A stretch of 64,000 nucleotides of DNA, taken from contig OZ026516.1 of NCBI GenBank assembly GCA_964019695.1, positions 83,071,150 to 83,135,149 of the forward strand, read 5' to 3'. The notes beneath the pieces were generated by a model. It worked only from the letters and a program-made list of their open reading frames with translations. It had not been told where the DNA came from and made no database searches. The position numbers and the translations under genes were made by a program. Positions 1-9,046 of this stretch are shown here, piece after piece; the first letter of the stretch is position 1, and every line of letters begins with the position of its first letter. Source of the DNA: Loripinus fragilis (lineage: Eukaryota; Mollusca; Bivalvia; Lucinida; Lucinidae).

Positions 1-584
1 TCCAAAGTTTATCAACATCGCTCACGCAATGGTGGAATTTTGGAAGTAGCTTGATCGACGGGGAGTTTGAGAAAGAACAGTAAAAGACACTGCTGTTGGG
101 GAGTAATCAACTTGCTTATGGAACAGGCCCGAATCGAACACTTTTAATCCCTTTATTTAATATTAAACATGAAATATACAAAATATACCATAACTCCAAA
201 CATTCTTAGTTATGAACTACTTATAATACTGCAATAGTGTAACAGGGGCTTTGAAACCTACGCAGCCAGATCAATGCTTAAACTTACACTTCTCTTTTAC
301 AATGCAACTTCTCCACCAACTGACTTTCCAGACTAATTACAAATTTTCACCGTGTCCCTACAACAGGCTTACAATACACTTTATCACTTTGATCTGCAAA
401 AGACATCGTTCACATACTCTGAGTCAAACTTTCACGTTGGCAACCTTCAATTTTTCACCTCATCCAATCAATCAACATCTAACACCAGTCTTTTGTGCAT
501 AAAAAAACATCTTCCAATTACAGCAGGACTTTAAATGTATGTTCTCCTTTGAATGCCGCTGAATATCTTTTTTAAAGATATTTC
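1..584. other. Intergenic sequence, nothing recognised
   Basis: The stretch is AT-rich. Two overlapping short open frames at 251-534 resemble no family, have no compositional bias suggesting an exon, and are best read as chance. No tRNA, repeat or promoter signature was recognised. Confidence 0.5.
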
Positions 585-624
585 TTGTTTTTCAACAATG
601 TGACAAATGCCCCCAAAGACACAT

Positions 625-900
625 TTTTTTTACAATTGAAGCCAGAGGTCAAGGTCAAGGTGTCAGTGATTGGAAGACAGTACTCGACACTCCGAGACCC
701 CAAAGTGTATCCACACACCAAATTTGGGATCCCTACCTCAAATAATATTGGAGATATGCTCCGGACACGTTTTTTCTAGAACTGAGGCAAGAGGTCAAGG
801 TCACAGTGACCTGAAAATAGTATGCTACACTCTAGGACACCAAGGTGTATCCATACATCAAAGAAGCTCTAGCGATAAGACGTATATTTTCCCTAGTTGA
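625..900. repeat. Dispersed 'gatatgctccggacac' repeat, two half-units
   Basis: Two related units of about 150 bases lie in tandem (about 640-780 and 792-900). Each has a GGTCAAGGTCA-type start followed by a 'caaagtgtatccacacacc'-like stretch. The first unit carries GATATGCTCCGGACAC at 752-767. The same block (CCTATCTCAAATAATAT then GATATGCTCCGGACAC) recurs near 12935-12980, so this is an interspersed repeat and not a gene. Confidence 0.6.
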
Positions 901-1449
901 CATGATTACGAAAGCCAAATTTTCAAATAGCTCTAATGATTTTAAAATTCGTCTGTTTGGGTATTATATTATGTAAAGGTAGCATCAAAATACGTTTCAA
1001 AGCCAGTAACCATTTACAAAGCCTTGAAAACTTGTGCTTTCTACTCCCACCCCTCATTTTACGTTTTTATACTGGGTGTCGTTTAGACCAGAATTTTAGT
1101 AAATCCATTATAGGTTTTCAAAAAGTAAAAGTACTAAATTGTTAAGGATATAAATGCCCTTCGTTTCCAAAACTTTGCAGTATTCCTTCTGCGCATGCGT
1201 ACAAAATATACTTAAAATTGTGATGTTTGTCATTGAAAAAATGAAACTGGTGTCTTTCAGTTTGTTTTTAGATGCTTTCCCCCCTAGACCCAAGATGCCC
1301 TTTGGACAATTGAACGTCATTATATAAATATAAACATTTGTAAAGGGCGTCTTGGGTCTAGGGGGGAAAAAGGGGATGTATATGCAAAAGAAGACATCAA
1401 TCATCTGACAAAAATAGACCACTTTGCAAGATGGTCATTTTTATTGTAC
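901..1449. other. Left flank of the retrotransposon, with one hairpin
   Basis: No gene is seen. A strong inverted repeat occupies 1277-1303 and 1342-1368: 27-base arms starting TTCCCCCCTAGACCCAAG with one mismatch and a 38-base loop. It could be a remnant of a small TIR element. The rest is AT-rich and unremarkable. Confidence 0.55.
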
Positions 1450-1933
1450 ATGAGTGGATTAACTTGGTTTAATCCGTTATTAATTGTGTTCTACTTACCC
1501 TTGCTGGGGTTCCACAGGGAACCTGCTGGATACCCCTCTTCTGCTAAGTTCCAGTTTTGATCACTCCCTGTTGATATGATACTATTATTCTGATTGCTTT
1601 GTCTCCCCATGGGGTCCCCCAGGGAGAACTTCTTGAATGCCACCTTCCTTATCCATTATCTATGATCATGCACATTGTGTGTGATCAGGTGGTCAGTTTA
1701 CATAACACTGTCTCAGATGACACGTGATAGGAAATTTCCAGACAGGACCTACTTCCAGAAATTAGTATCTCCGCCCCCTTGACCTGCATGTGATCATAGT
1801 GAACCAATCAGATCACTTTATCCCTTTCTTAGCAGACACATCAACTCCTTATCTTGGCGGGCTCAGCATCATTGCGCGAGCGGCAAGCAAGCATTGCATT
1901 CCGCCATTTTGGATTATAAGCAATTTTGTTTTC
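1450..1933 (+). repeat. Split direct repeat A1, with promoter-like boxes
   Basis: This is the left terminal repeat, from ATGAGTGGATTAAC to CAATTTTGTTTTC. By eye it differs from A2 by one substitution near 1853 and by lacking a 7-base duplication (GCGGCAA) found in A2. It holds a cluster typical of TATA-less Pol II promoters: E-box CACGTG (1721-1726), GC box CCGCCCCC (1771-1778), CCAAT (1804-1808) and a YY1-like CCGCCATTTT (1901-1910). ORF1 begins 219 bases after its end. That the cluster drives transcription is inference. Confidence 0.88.
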
Positions 1934-2151
1934 TTTCTTTGAATATTTGGAACATTAAATAACGGTTATGGATTAAGTGCTTAGAGTTGACAAAAACATT
2001 GAGAATCGTTGTACGTTTTAAATTCTCTGAGGAACGTTTATTAACAAGATTGTGCTACGAATTTTAATTTGACGGTTCAACATTCCACTACCGTTCACGT
2101 TACGGGTGTATGTACAATATTTTACAATGAAAACATAGATTTAAACACAAT

Positions 2152-3399
2152 ATGTCTACTAGTATGGCGTCATCAGAAGAAAACCACGAAAACGTAATAT
2201 CTATTACAACTATGACGCCCGAGCAAGTTGTCGCCAATTGGGCGCATGAGAATATGATAAACTCTGGCGCAGTAGAGAAATTGTTCGAAGAGGGCTTTAC
2301 CTCTTTAGAAGCTCTGAGACTTCTTGACGAGGAGGACTTATCGAAAGTCAAGATTCCTAGGGGTCAGAAGAAGTTGATCCTCTCGTGTGTTCGGACACTA
2401 AACGGGTCAAACACCGCAGAGAAGACCTTGGCACAGCCGCCGGTAGAAGAAGATGGGTTATCGCAAACGAGCAGGCATGGAGAGGTGCGCGCGCCGTTAA
2501 CAAATTCAACGGACCAATCAGCGACGATGGAAGTGCCACGTGATAATAATAGGGATGGACAAAATGGCGGCGCCCATTCACAAGATAGTTACGTTCAGGG
2601 ACTTCTGAATCAAATAGTGCGCGGCCAAATCCAAGCCCAGAATGGATTGGCAACAACAGGACAGCCCCAGTTTAGTACGAACTCAAGTGCTGTGAGCAGT
2701 TCACCCCTAACATTTGACCAAACGGTGTCAAACTCACCTCAAAACATGTCGTGGAAGGACCCCCAGATTTATTTATCGTCAGCAGCGAATGGTAAGTCAG
2801 CTTCTGTTCACTATGACATTGTCGATTTTGTTGACGGGGGCATGGAAGAGGAAATAATTGTTGGTGGGGCAGGGTCACACCAAGTGGTCCTCAAGTCTGG
2901 GCCCAAAAAACCCAGACTTGAGAATGTGTCCCTAGCACAATGGACAGTGGCAAATTTAGCCATCCTCTATAAGCTTAAAGCGGAATCAAAGCTCAATGGA
3001 GAGGCCATCCTAGACTATCTGTCATACACAACCAAAATCTGTCAATTGGTTCAGAGGTATAATCTCGTTTCTGTATTTCTGTATGACAGGGAGTATAGGA
3101 AACTCCAGTGTGCCCATGATTTCCGCTGGGGTACAGATGTTCCCCATCTTCACTCTGTGTATTTGCAGCCCCGAATACCTCGTCCAAACCAGTTTGCCCA
3201 GAAAGTAGGTGGATATCAGCCCCCTAAAGCACCAAGCACAAGCTCACCCCACACTGTAGATGGAAGGGTCATTTGCAAGCTTTACAACACTCGGGGTGGG
3301 TGTCATTATGGGGAGTCTTGTAAATTTGTACACCAGTGTTCACACCCAGGATGCCACCGTCTCCATTCAGCAGTGACCCACAACCAGCCAAAAAACTAG
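2152..3399 (+). CDS. ORF1: Gag-like protein with SAM-like segment and CCCH zinc finger
   Basis: A 415-residue protein that probably binds the element's RNA and assembles the particle. Residues about 26-84 resemble a SAM domain, an oligomerisation or RNA-binding fold (VEKLFEEGF, then LDEEDLSKVKIPRGQKKL). Residues about 85-240 are low-complexity and Gln/Ser/Asn-rich, consistent with a linker. Residues about 250-360 contain a block I associate with DIRS/Ngaro Gag-like proteins (LDYLSYTTKI, then YDREYRKLQ, then FRWGTDVPHL). A C-x8-C-x5-C-x3-H finger uses C375, C384, C390 and H394, followed by C396, C401 and H405. The first ATG (2152) has A at -3. A second ATG at 2164 (A at -3, G at +4) is an equally good start. 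The last 64 bases overlap ORF2 in the -1 frame. The SAM call is from pattern and less certain than the zinc finger. Confidence 0.85.
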   Translation: MSTSMASSEENHENVISITTMTPEQVVANWAHENMINSGAVEKLFEEGFTSLEALRLLDEEDLSKVKIPRGQKKLILSCVRTLNGSNTAEKTLAQPPVEEDGLSQTSRHGEVRAPLTNSTDQSATMEVPRDNNRDGQNGGAHSQDSYVQGLLNQIVRGQIQAQNGLATTGQPQFSTNSSAVSSSPLTFDQTVSNSPQNMSWKDPQIYLSSAANGKSASVHYDIVDFVDGGMEEEIIVGGAGSHQVVLKSGPKKPRLENVSLAQWTVANLAILYKLKAESKLNGEAILDYLSYTTKICQLVQRYNLVSVFLYDREYRKLQCAHDFRWGTDVPHLHSVYLQPRIPRPNQFAQKVGGYQPPKAPSTSSPHTVDGRVICKLYNTRGGCHYGESCKFVHQCSHPGCHRLHSAVTHNQPKN

Positions 3400-4994
3400 A
3401 AAATGTTTCAGTTAATCCACATGATGGCTTACACCTTTCAGCCTGGGAAGAAGAGCTTACAGATGATTTTGATCGGGAATTTATTTTAAATGGGATAGAA
3501 AATGGGTTTGACATTATTGACAAGAATGCAACTCCACTGCCTGTTGAATGTAATAACCATAAGTCTGCGCAGCCAGGTAGCCCCCTTTATGACCAAGCGA
3601 CAGCACAGGTCCTCAAAGAAATTCAGATGGGACATTATGAAGTGGTCTCAGAACCCCCAAGTATTGTCAGTCCAATGGGCGTCATACCCAAGCCTGACGG
3701 GGGAGTGAGGCTAATTCATGATTGCTCATTACCTAAAGGACAGTCTGTGAATGACTATTGCACCAGTGACTGGCATCAAAAGTTTTCGCGGGTTGATGAT
3801 GCGGCGTCCTTGGTCACTGAGGGGTGCTTCATGGCAAAGGTGGACCTCCAAGCGGCTTATAGGCATATAAAATTATCAGCCCATAGCAAACAGGTCACAG
3901 GGTTGAAATGGCAATTTGGGAAAAAGACTGTGTACCTCAGGGACACCCGTCTCTGCTTTGGAAGTAAGCTTGCACCAGGCATTTTTCATAGGATTACCCA
4001 GGCTGTAAGGCGTATGCTAATCAGACATGGATTAACTGCAACTGTCGTCTACCTTGACGATTTTTTTATCAAAGCTGATACTTTTCAAGACTGTTTGGCA
4101 GCAATGAATATGCTTATGTCGTTGCTAAGAAAATTGGGTTTCCATATCAATTGGAAAAAGGTTGTTGACCCGACCACAAAAATCACTTTTCTTGGCATAG
4201 AAATTGATTCCATTGCTATGTGCCTCAGGCTGCCTGATGATAAGCTCTTACAGATAAGGCATGAGCTGTCTCTCTTTTTGCATCGCAAGCGAGCGTCTAA
4301 GAAGCAATTGCAATCCCTTGCTGGGAAGCTAAACTTTTGCGCAAGTGTGGTTTATGGTGGCAGAGTTTTTTCGCGCCGCATTATAGACACTATTAACCTG
4401 CTTAAGGAGGGCAATCATAAAATTAGGCTTAACAACAGCATTAAAGCAGATATACGATGGTGGCATACGTTTATGACATCCTTCAATGGCCGTTCTATGC
4501 TTTTGGATAAACAACCGGTTACTTCAGTCTTTACTGATAGCTGCAACTTGGGGGCCGGAGCCATATATAATGGTGATTGGTACTATGCATACTGGCCTCT
4601 GGACTGGCCAGAGGTGGCAGATTTTCACATAAATAGTAAGGAGATATTGGCAATATTTCTGGCAGTATGTAGGTGGGCTCCAGTTTGGGCTAACAAGCGC
4701 ATATACATCCAGTCTGATAATGTGACATCAGTATCAACCATTAACCGGTGCACGTCAGCTAACCCGTTCATCATGTCGTGTCTGAGAACCCTATTCTGGT
4801 TGTCAGCAAAGTTCAACTTCCATATTACTGCAAAACACATAAGAGGTTTATCCAACACAGTCGCGGATGACATATCTAGGGCTCATGAACCGGACCGCTT
4901 TTTAAAATTTGCACCTTACGTTAATTCATCCCCTCTGTGTTTTCACATGTCTGAAGCCAGCTTCTCCTTTCTATTTGGTAGATGCCAAGGTTAG
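3336..4994 (+). CDS. ORF2: reverse transcriptase - RNase H polyprotein
   Basis: It copies element RNA to DNA and removes the RNA strand. The open frame begins at GTG 3336, with its first ATG at 3351. The more likely route is frameshifting from ORF1 at 3390-3396. Numbering from 3336: fingers with VIPKPDGGVRLIHDCSLPKG (117-136), motif A with D170 (MAKVDLQAAYRH), motif B FGSKLAPGIF (208-217), catalytic YLDD (239-242), motif D GFHINWKK (268-275), motif E FLGIEID (285-291), and a connection QLQSLAGKLNF (324-334). RNase H has D401, E436, D461 and the D511/D512 pair. All expected acidic residues are present. There is no protease and no methyltransferase. The frame ends 10 bases before the ATG of ORF3. 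It looks intact, and the family assignment (DIRS order, Ngaro-like) is firm. Confidence 0.93.
   Translation: MFTPRMPPSPFSSDPQPAKKLENVSVNPHDGLHLSAWEEELTDDFDREFILNGIENGFDIIDKNATPLPVECNNHKSAQPGSPLYDQATAQVLKEIQMGHYEVVSEPPSIVSPMGVIPKPDGGVRLIHDCSLPKGQSVNDYCTSDWHQKFSRVDDAASLVTEGCFMAKVDLQAAYRHIKLSAHSKQVTGLKWQFGKKTVYLRDTRLCFGSKLAPGIFHRITQAVRRMLIRHGLTATVVYLDDFFIKADTFQDCLAAMNMLMSLLRKLGFHINWKKVVDPTTKITFLGIEIDSIAMCLRLPDDKLLQIRHELSLFLHRKRASKKQLQSLAGKLNFCASVVYGGRVFSRRIIDTINLLKEGNHKIRLNNSIKADIRWWHTFMTSFNGRSMLLDKQPVTSVFTDSCNLGAGAIYNGDWYYAYWPLDWPEVADFHINSKEILAIFLAVCRWAPVWANKRIYIQSDNVTSVSTINRCTSANPFIMSCLRTLFWLSAKFNFHITAKHIRGLSNTVADDISRAHEPDRFLKFAPYVNSSPLCFHMSEASFSFLFGRCQG
3390..3396 (+). promoter_or_regulatory. 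Predicted -1 ribosomal frameshift site A AAA AAC
   Basis: In the ORF1 frame the final codons read CCA AAA AAC TAG, so A AAA AAC sits in the X XXY YYZ phase directly before the stop at 3397-3399. Slipping back one base continues into ORF2 at CTA GAA AAT. A AAA AAC is a well-known efficient -1 slippery heptamer in retroviruses. I could not find an obvious strong stem-loop or pseudoknot downstream by eye. Confidence 0.75.
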
Positions 4995-5004
4995 AGAGAG
5001 TGTG

Positions 5005-6003
5005 ATGGTGTCCCTAGATCAAGATGTAGTGGCCTTGCGGTCTCTGACCTTTGCTGAGTCAACCAGGCGCACCTACCAGAGTCAGCAGGCGTTATACCTC
5101 CAATTCTGTTCAAGTCTTCATATTGCACCGGTGCCCATATCGTCTGACAATTAAGGTAGATACATTGTTTTCTTGGGAACCAAACTGAGCTTTTCGTCTG
5201 TTAGACAATACTTGAATGTAGTGCGTATAATGCATTTAGACCAGGGTCATAATAACCCTTTGCATAATAACTTCTACCTCTCCACTATTTTAAAGGGGCT
5301 TCAAAGGCGCAAAGGCAATGGAATCAATCAGAAATTACCTATAACAGATTCAATCCTCAAGGGCATTCTGGCTGTACTGAACCTTAATAGTCCTTTTGAT
5401 GTGTGCTTCTGGGCAGCGTGCCTTGTTGCATTCTTTTCCTTTTTTCGGAAGTCAAACTTACTTATCCCCTCTCAAGTCCAATTTAATCCAGCTAAGCACC
5501 TTTGTGTATCTGATGTCCAGTTCAGCCCTCACGGAGCAGTCCTTTCAGTCCGTTGGTCAAAAACTATTCAATACAGACAAAAAGTTTTGAATATCCCTCT
5601 GCCACTCATAGCTGGTTCCCCTTTTTGCCCCTCCTCTGCCTTGATGTTATGTACAGGTCTTATTCCTAAGCAAGATAAGCCTTTACCCCTATTCAGCTTT
5701 CCCACCATAAACGGCACCCTCCCGATCACTTACGCAGCATTCATTACCCACCTCCGCCTGTGCCTTCGGAAAATTGGATTCAATCCCTCGCTTTATTCTG
5801 GGCATTCATTTCGACGTGGAGGGGCAAGCTTTGCTTTACAGTGTGGGATACCAGCTGAGTGGATTAAACTTCAGGGCGACTGGTCCAGTGAAGCATACCA
5901 GAGGTACCTAGATCCATCCTTTGAACATAGAGTACAACTTGCCAAGATAATGGGGAACTCTTTTCCAGCCTCCGTCAACATGGTCTCAGTGAGCAGGGAC
6001 TGA
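5005..6003 (+). pseudogene. ORF3: tyrosine recombinase (phage-integrase fold) with one in-frame stop
   Basis: It would integrate the circular DNA copy. The ATG at 5005 lies 10 bases after the ORF2 stop; the frame is also open back to 4909. An N-terminal core-binding segment (LTFAESTRRTYQSQQALYLQ, from about residue 12) is followed by TAA at 5152-5154 (codon 50), after which the same frame stays open to 6003. The catalytic domain looks complete: R148 in FFRKSNL, K186 in WSKTIQ, H267 and R270 in HSFRRGG, W293 in GDWSS, nucleophile Y301 in YQRYL. The break is a point-type lesion and not a frame change. Explanations are a disabling mutation, a sequencing error, or, less likely, stop readthrough or downstream initiation. 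Ngaro elements typically carry this gene last, as here. Confidence 0.88.
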
Positions 6004-6144
6004 CTACCTAAAATATAGTCTGACATTGCTTGTCCGCTGAGGTGTGACTGCTCACACACTTTGAATTTTATTTAAAATTTGTATAAATATTGTTTTATGC
6101 CTATGCTACCCTTTTTCCTACCTCCTACCTGGGTTTGGGTCTTT

Positions 6145-6353
6145 GGAGATCATTTGCCTTCAAAACAAATGATATATATATTGCATATTATTTTGCAAGT
6201 TAATTTGCATGACATTTATTATTGTCATTTCATAATGCCCGCTTATGCCTGATTAAATGGTCTACATGGTACCCAAACCCAGTCTTCCTTATTTGTTATT
6301 ACAGCATCGGGCTGCAGCCTATGCAGCTGGCTTTGTAAGTGTAAGGAATTAAT
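6145..6353 (+). repeat. Split direct repeat B1
   Basis: A 209-base block from GGAGATCATTTGCC to GGAATTAAT, with no difference from B2 (12401-12609) that I could see. It starts 141 bases after the ORF3 stop and abuts A2. Near its end a dyad around GGGCTGCAGCC (6309-6319) and GCAGCTGGC could form a small hairpin. In split-direct-repeat elements the B1-A2 junction acts as the template that joins the ends of the circular intermediate. Confidence 0.88.
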
Positions 6354-6842
6354 GAGTGGATTAACTTGGTTTAATCCGTTATTAATTGTGTTCTACTTAC
6401 CCTTGCTGGGGTTCCACAGGGAACCTGCTGGATACCCCTCTTCTGCTAAGTTCCAGTTTTGATCACTCCCTGTTGATATGATACTATTATTCTGATTGCT
6501 TTGTCTCCCCATGGGGTCCCCCAGGGAGAACTTCTTGAATGCCACCTTCCTTATCCATTATCTATGATCATGCACATTGTGTGTGATCAGGTGGTCAGTT
6601 TACATAACACTGTCTCAGATGACACGTGATAGGAAATTTCCAGACAGGACCTACTTCCAGAAATTAGTATCTCCGCCCCCTTGACCTGCATGTGATCATA
6701 GTGAACCAATCAGATCACTTTATCCCTTTCTTAGCAGACACATCAACTCCTAATCTTGGCGGGCTCAGCATCATTGCGCGAGCGGCAAGCGGCAAGCAAG
6801 CATTGCATTCCGCCATTTTGGATTATAAGCAATTTTGTTTTC
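6352..6842 (+). repeat. Split direct repeat A2
   Basis: Second copy of A1, 491 bases, from ATGAGTGGATTAAC to the CAATTTTGTTTTC end. It carries a 7-base tandem duplication (GCGGCAAGCGGCAAGC, about 6782-6797) that A1 lacks. It keeps the same CACGTG, GC-box, CCAAT and YY1-like boxes as A1. Confidence 0.88.
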
Positions 6843-6978
6843 CCCACCCACCACTCATCCCCCTTTATGCTGTAATCACATTTAAGCATTTTTTGTCTAA
6901 TATTTGTAGTTTTAGTTCAGTAGTTTTTAGGTGGACCATTTAAGGCTTTGCATATCATAAGGATTTCATTGTGATAGA

Positions 6979-7179
6979 GACTATGTGTATTCATAGCTGG
7001 AAGTTATCAAGGTATTGATATGTGTGACTATGTGTATTCATAGCAAAAAACTTGTGAGAAAAATAGTGACTATGTGTATTCATAGCTGGAATTATTAAAT
7101 CGCACAAAATTAGTGACTATGTGTATTCATAGCTGGATTTATTAAATCGCAAGAAATTAGTGACTATGTGTATTCATAG
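6979..7179 (+). repeat. Hairpin-motif array, left part (5 copies)
   Basis: Five copies of GACTATGTGTATTCATAG start at 6979, 7026, 7068, 7115 and 7162. Each can form a CTATG/CATAG stem with a TGTATT loop. Spacers are AT-rich and mostly 29 bases. The array sits in the element's 3' region between A2 and B2, after about 135 unremarkable bases (6843-6978). It resumes after the nested element at 12274. Confidence 0.85.
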
Positions 7180-7192
7180 CTGGAAGATATTA

Positions 7193-7350
7193 TAGTCTAT
7201 GTCGAATGGGCATCCCGTGTAAATTTTGTGACGATTTTTGGCGACCTATACCAAAATAAACTTTGGGTCATATGTTACAATTTGAACCAGTTCGCCAATC
7301 TGAGTTCCGCGTCTGGTCCGAGTAATGACGTCATCAAAATGGCGGCCATA
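7193..7350 (+). repeat. Left outer terminal inverted repeat
   Basis: It runs from TAGTCTATGTCGAATGGG to TGACGTCATCAAAATGGCGG (7327-7346). It carries a palindromic CRE (TGACGTCA) next to a YY1-like AAAATGGCGGC. Its inverted partner is 12108-12268. Confidence 0.78.
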
Positions 7351-7766
7351 GTGCTACTTATGTACACATATAAGACATCGTATTTAAAGCAATATTTGAG
7401 GGAGAATTTATTGCTAGAAATGATTTTTTGTCTTTTTTTGTCTTTTATTTAACTGATTGGACGTCAAACAATATGAAAAAGATGTGCTCCATTTGTTTCC
7501 GACGCCTAGAGTCCATTTGGGGCCCCCAAATCGATAAATTTGACCCAGATCCTATTACTTTTGTTGTAATCCTGTAGAAAGTTCGTGCTAAAATTAAGTG
7601 ATTTTTGTTCTGGTTTAGTTAATCTGGGGCCATTCTATACAAAATATGAAGTGAATTAGGTTTTATATCCCTAGAATGGGAAAAAATCTATTTTTGGGGT
7701 CCTTATTTCATTGAAATAGGCCTAGAGCCGAATTATGGAGCTGTTATCGTACACGACATTTGACTA

Positions 7767-7920
7767 TAGTCTATGTCGAATGGGAATATCGCGTAAATTT
7801 TGTGACGATGTTTGGTGACCTATATCAAAATAAACTTTGGGGCATATGTAACAGTTTAAACCAGTTCACACATCTGAGTTCTGCGTCTGGACCGAATGAT
7901 GACGTCATCAAAATGGCCGC
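7767..7920 (+). repeat. Left inner (subterminal) copy of the terminal repeat
   Basis: A diverged repeat of the left end begins TAGTCTATGTCGAATGGGAA, with GATGACGTCATCAAAATGGC near 7899-7918. The tandem unit is about 574 bases. The remainder of the second unit continues past 7920 and is interrupted by the SINE at about 8213. Confidence 0.72.
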
Positions 7921-8212
7921 TTAAGTGCTACTTATGCACATATACATGTATACATAAGTCATTAGATTCAAAGCACTAGTTATGTGGGAATTTCCTGCTG
8001 GAATCAACTGTTTGTCTTTATTTGTTCGATTTGGTGTCTTCTGATACGACAATGAGGTGTTTCTTTTTTCAGATCCCTGGATCCCGTTTTTTCGCTTCCG
8101 ATTCAATAAAATTGACCCAGAACCCATTACCGTACTTGTTATCCCGTAGCTAGGACATCATGCTGAAATTGAGTGTTTTTCGTTTCCTTTTGTTTATTTG
8201 ATTGTTTGTTTG

Positions 8213-8365
8213 TGCTTAACGTCCCTACAACAGCTAAGGTCATATTGAGACGGGCCACAGCTTAAATTTTCATCTGACAGACTAGTGAAACCGGAGATCA
8301 AACACACGACCCCTGGTTTACAAGGCGAGGAGTACAGCGGCTCCTTTGTTTTGATGAATTTGAGA
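8213..8365 (-). mobile_element. tRNA-headed SINE, minus strand
   Basis: Read on the minus strand, a B-box-like GTGTGTTTGATCTCC segment sits upstream of a body containing ATGACCTTAGCTGTTG, ending in CAAACAAACAA-type sequence. The closest relative in the window is 16955-17112 on the same strand. Pol III transcription is expected from family knowledge. No intact gene product is encoded. Confidence 0.6.
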
Positions 8366-8440
8366 CCATACTATATAAATATGACTGATTCCTGGAGCTA
8401 TTTTGGGATACTTTTGTTTTGGGTTTAAAATCCTAGTTAA

Positions 8441-8700
8441 TTGTCATGGCCATGTCGAGATGGTCAGTTAACCTAACCACGCTTTTCCGGGGCAGGCTTA
8501 GACAAGGCAGTCAGTACTTTGTGCACACGCTTTCGCTTGTAACTGACAATATCCCTTCTTGAATCACTGAAAGAAGGAGAATGACGATAGAAAATATTTC
8601 ATCATCAACTTCCACGAAAGTATTGGGCCCGGATCGAACTCACGATCCATGTATCAGCAATCGAACTCAATACCGATTGCTCTACATGGCTAAGTCATTT
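8441..8700 (-). mobile_element. tRNA-headed SINE of a second family, minus strand
   Basis: On the minus strand the head contains GTGAGTTCGATCCGGGCCC, a good B box. The body contains the complement of CACACGCTTTCGCTTGTAA (8523-8541) and the end the complement of GATGGTCAGTTAACCTAACC. The copy at 14761-15042 on the plus strand shares head, body and tail. Confidence 0.65.
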
Positions 8701-8844
8701 TCGGGTTCCTATTTTATTTAAATTGACCCTGAATCTATAAATTCAGTTTTTGCCCTATTTGATTGTTTTGGAGCCATACTATATGAATTATTGATTGCTG
8801 GGCTCATTGACCTGGTCTACCAGTCAGGTGCATATGAGGCATTC

Positions 8845-9046
8845 GCAGAGGTTTTGGTGAACAAGGGAAAATGGTATTTATTTCAGGGGAACAGAGAAAG
8901 AAAGGCCAAATTCCGAGGAGAACAGAGACAATATTGGGGAACAGGGAATATAAGAAAACAAATTTGAGGGAACAGAGGGACAAGCCAATTTATTTCAGAG
9001 GAACAAGGAAACATGTACCCCCCCCCCCCCCCCCCCCCCCCCCCCC
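8845..9046 (+). repeat. GGAACAG purine-rich block and poly-C tract
   Basis: GGGGAACAG/GAGGAACA motifs recur irregularly at 8885-9005, followed by about 29 consecutive C at 9018-9046. A poly-proline reading here is an artefact of the C tract. Confidence 0.7.

Noticed and set aside
1108..1422. 104-codon minus-strand frame
   Set aside because: Runs through a hairpin and AT-rich sequence; no domain or codon signal.
5152..5172. A small intron explaining the stop in the recombinase
   Set aside because: AAG-GTAGAT resembles a donor, but there is no acceptor at a distance that would keep the frame and the aligned protein; the gap is only a few codons.
6692..6943. 83-codon frame in A2
   Set aside because: Lies in a non-coding terminal repeat and is not conserved in A1 beyond the shared DNA.
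6979..7179. CRISPR-like array of 18-base repeats with spacers
   Set aside because: Spacers are similar to one another, the sequence is eukaryotic and lies inside a retrotransposon, and no cas genes exist here.
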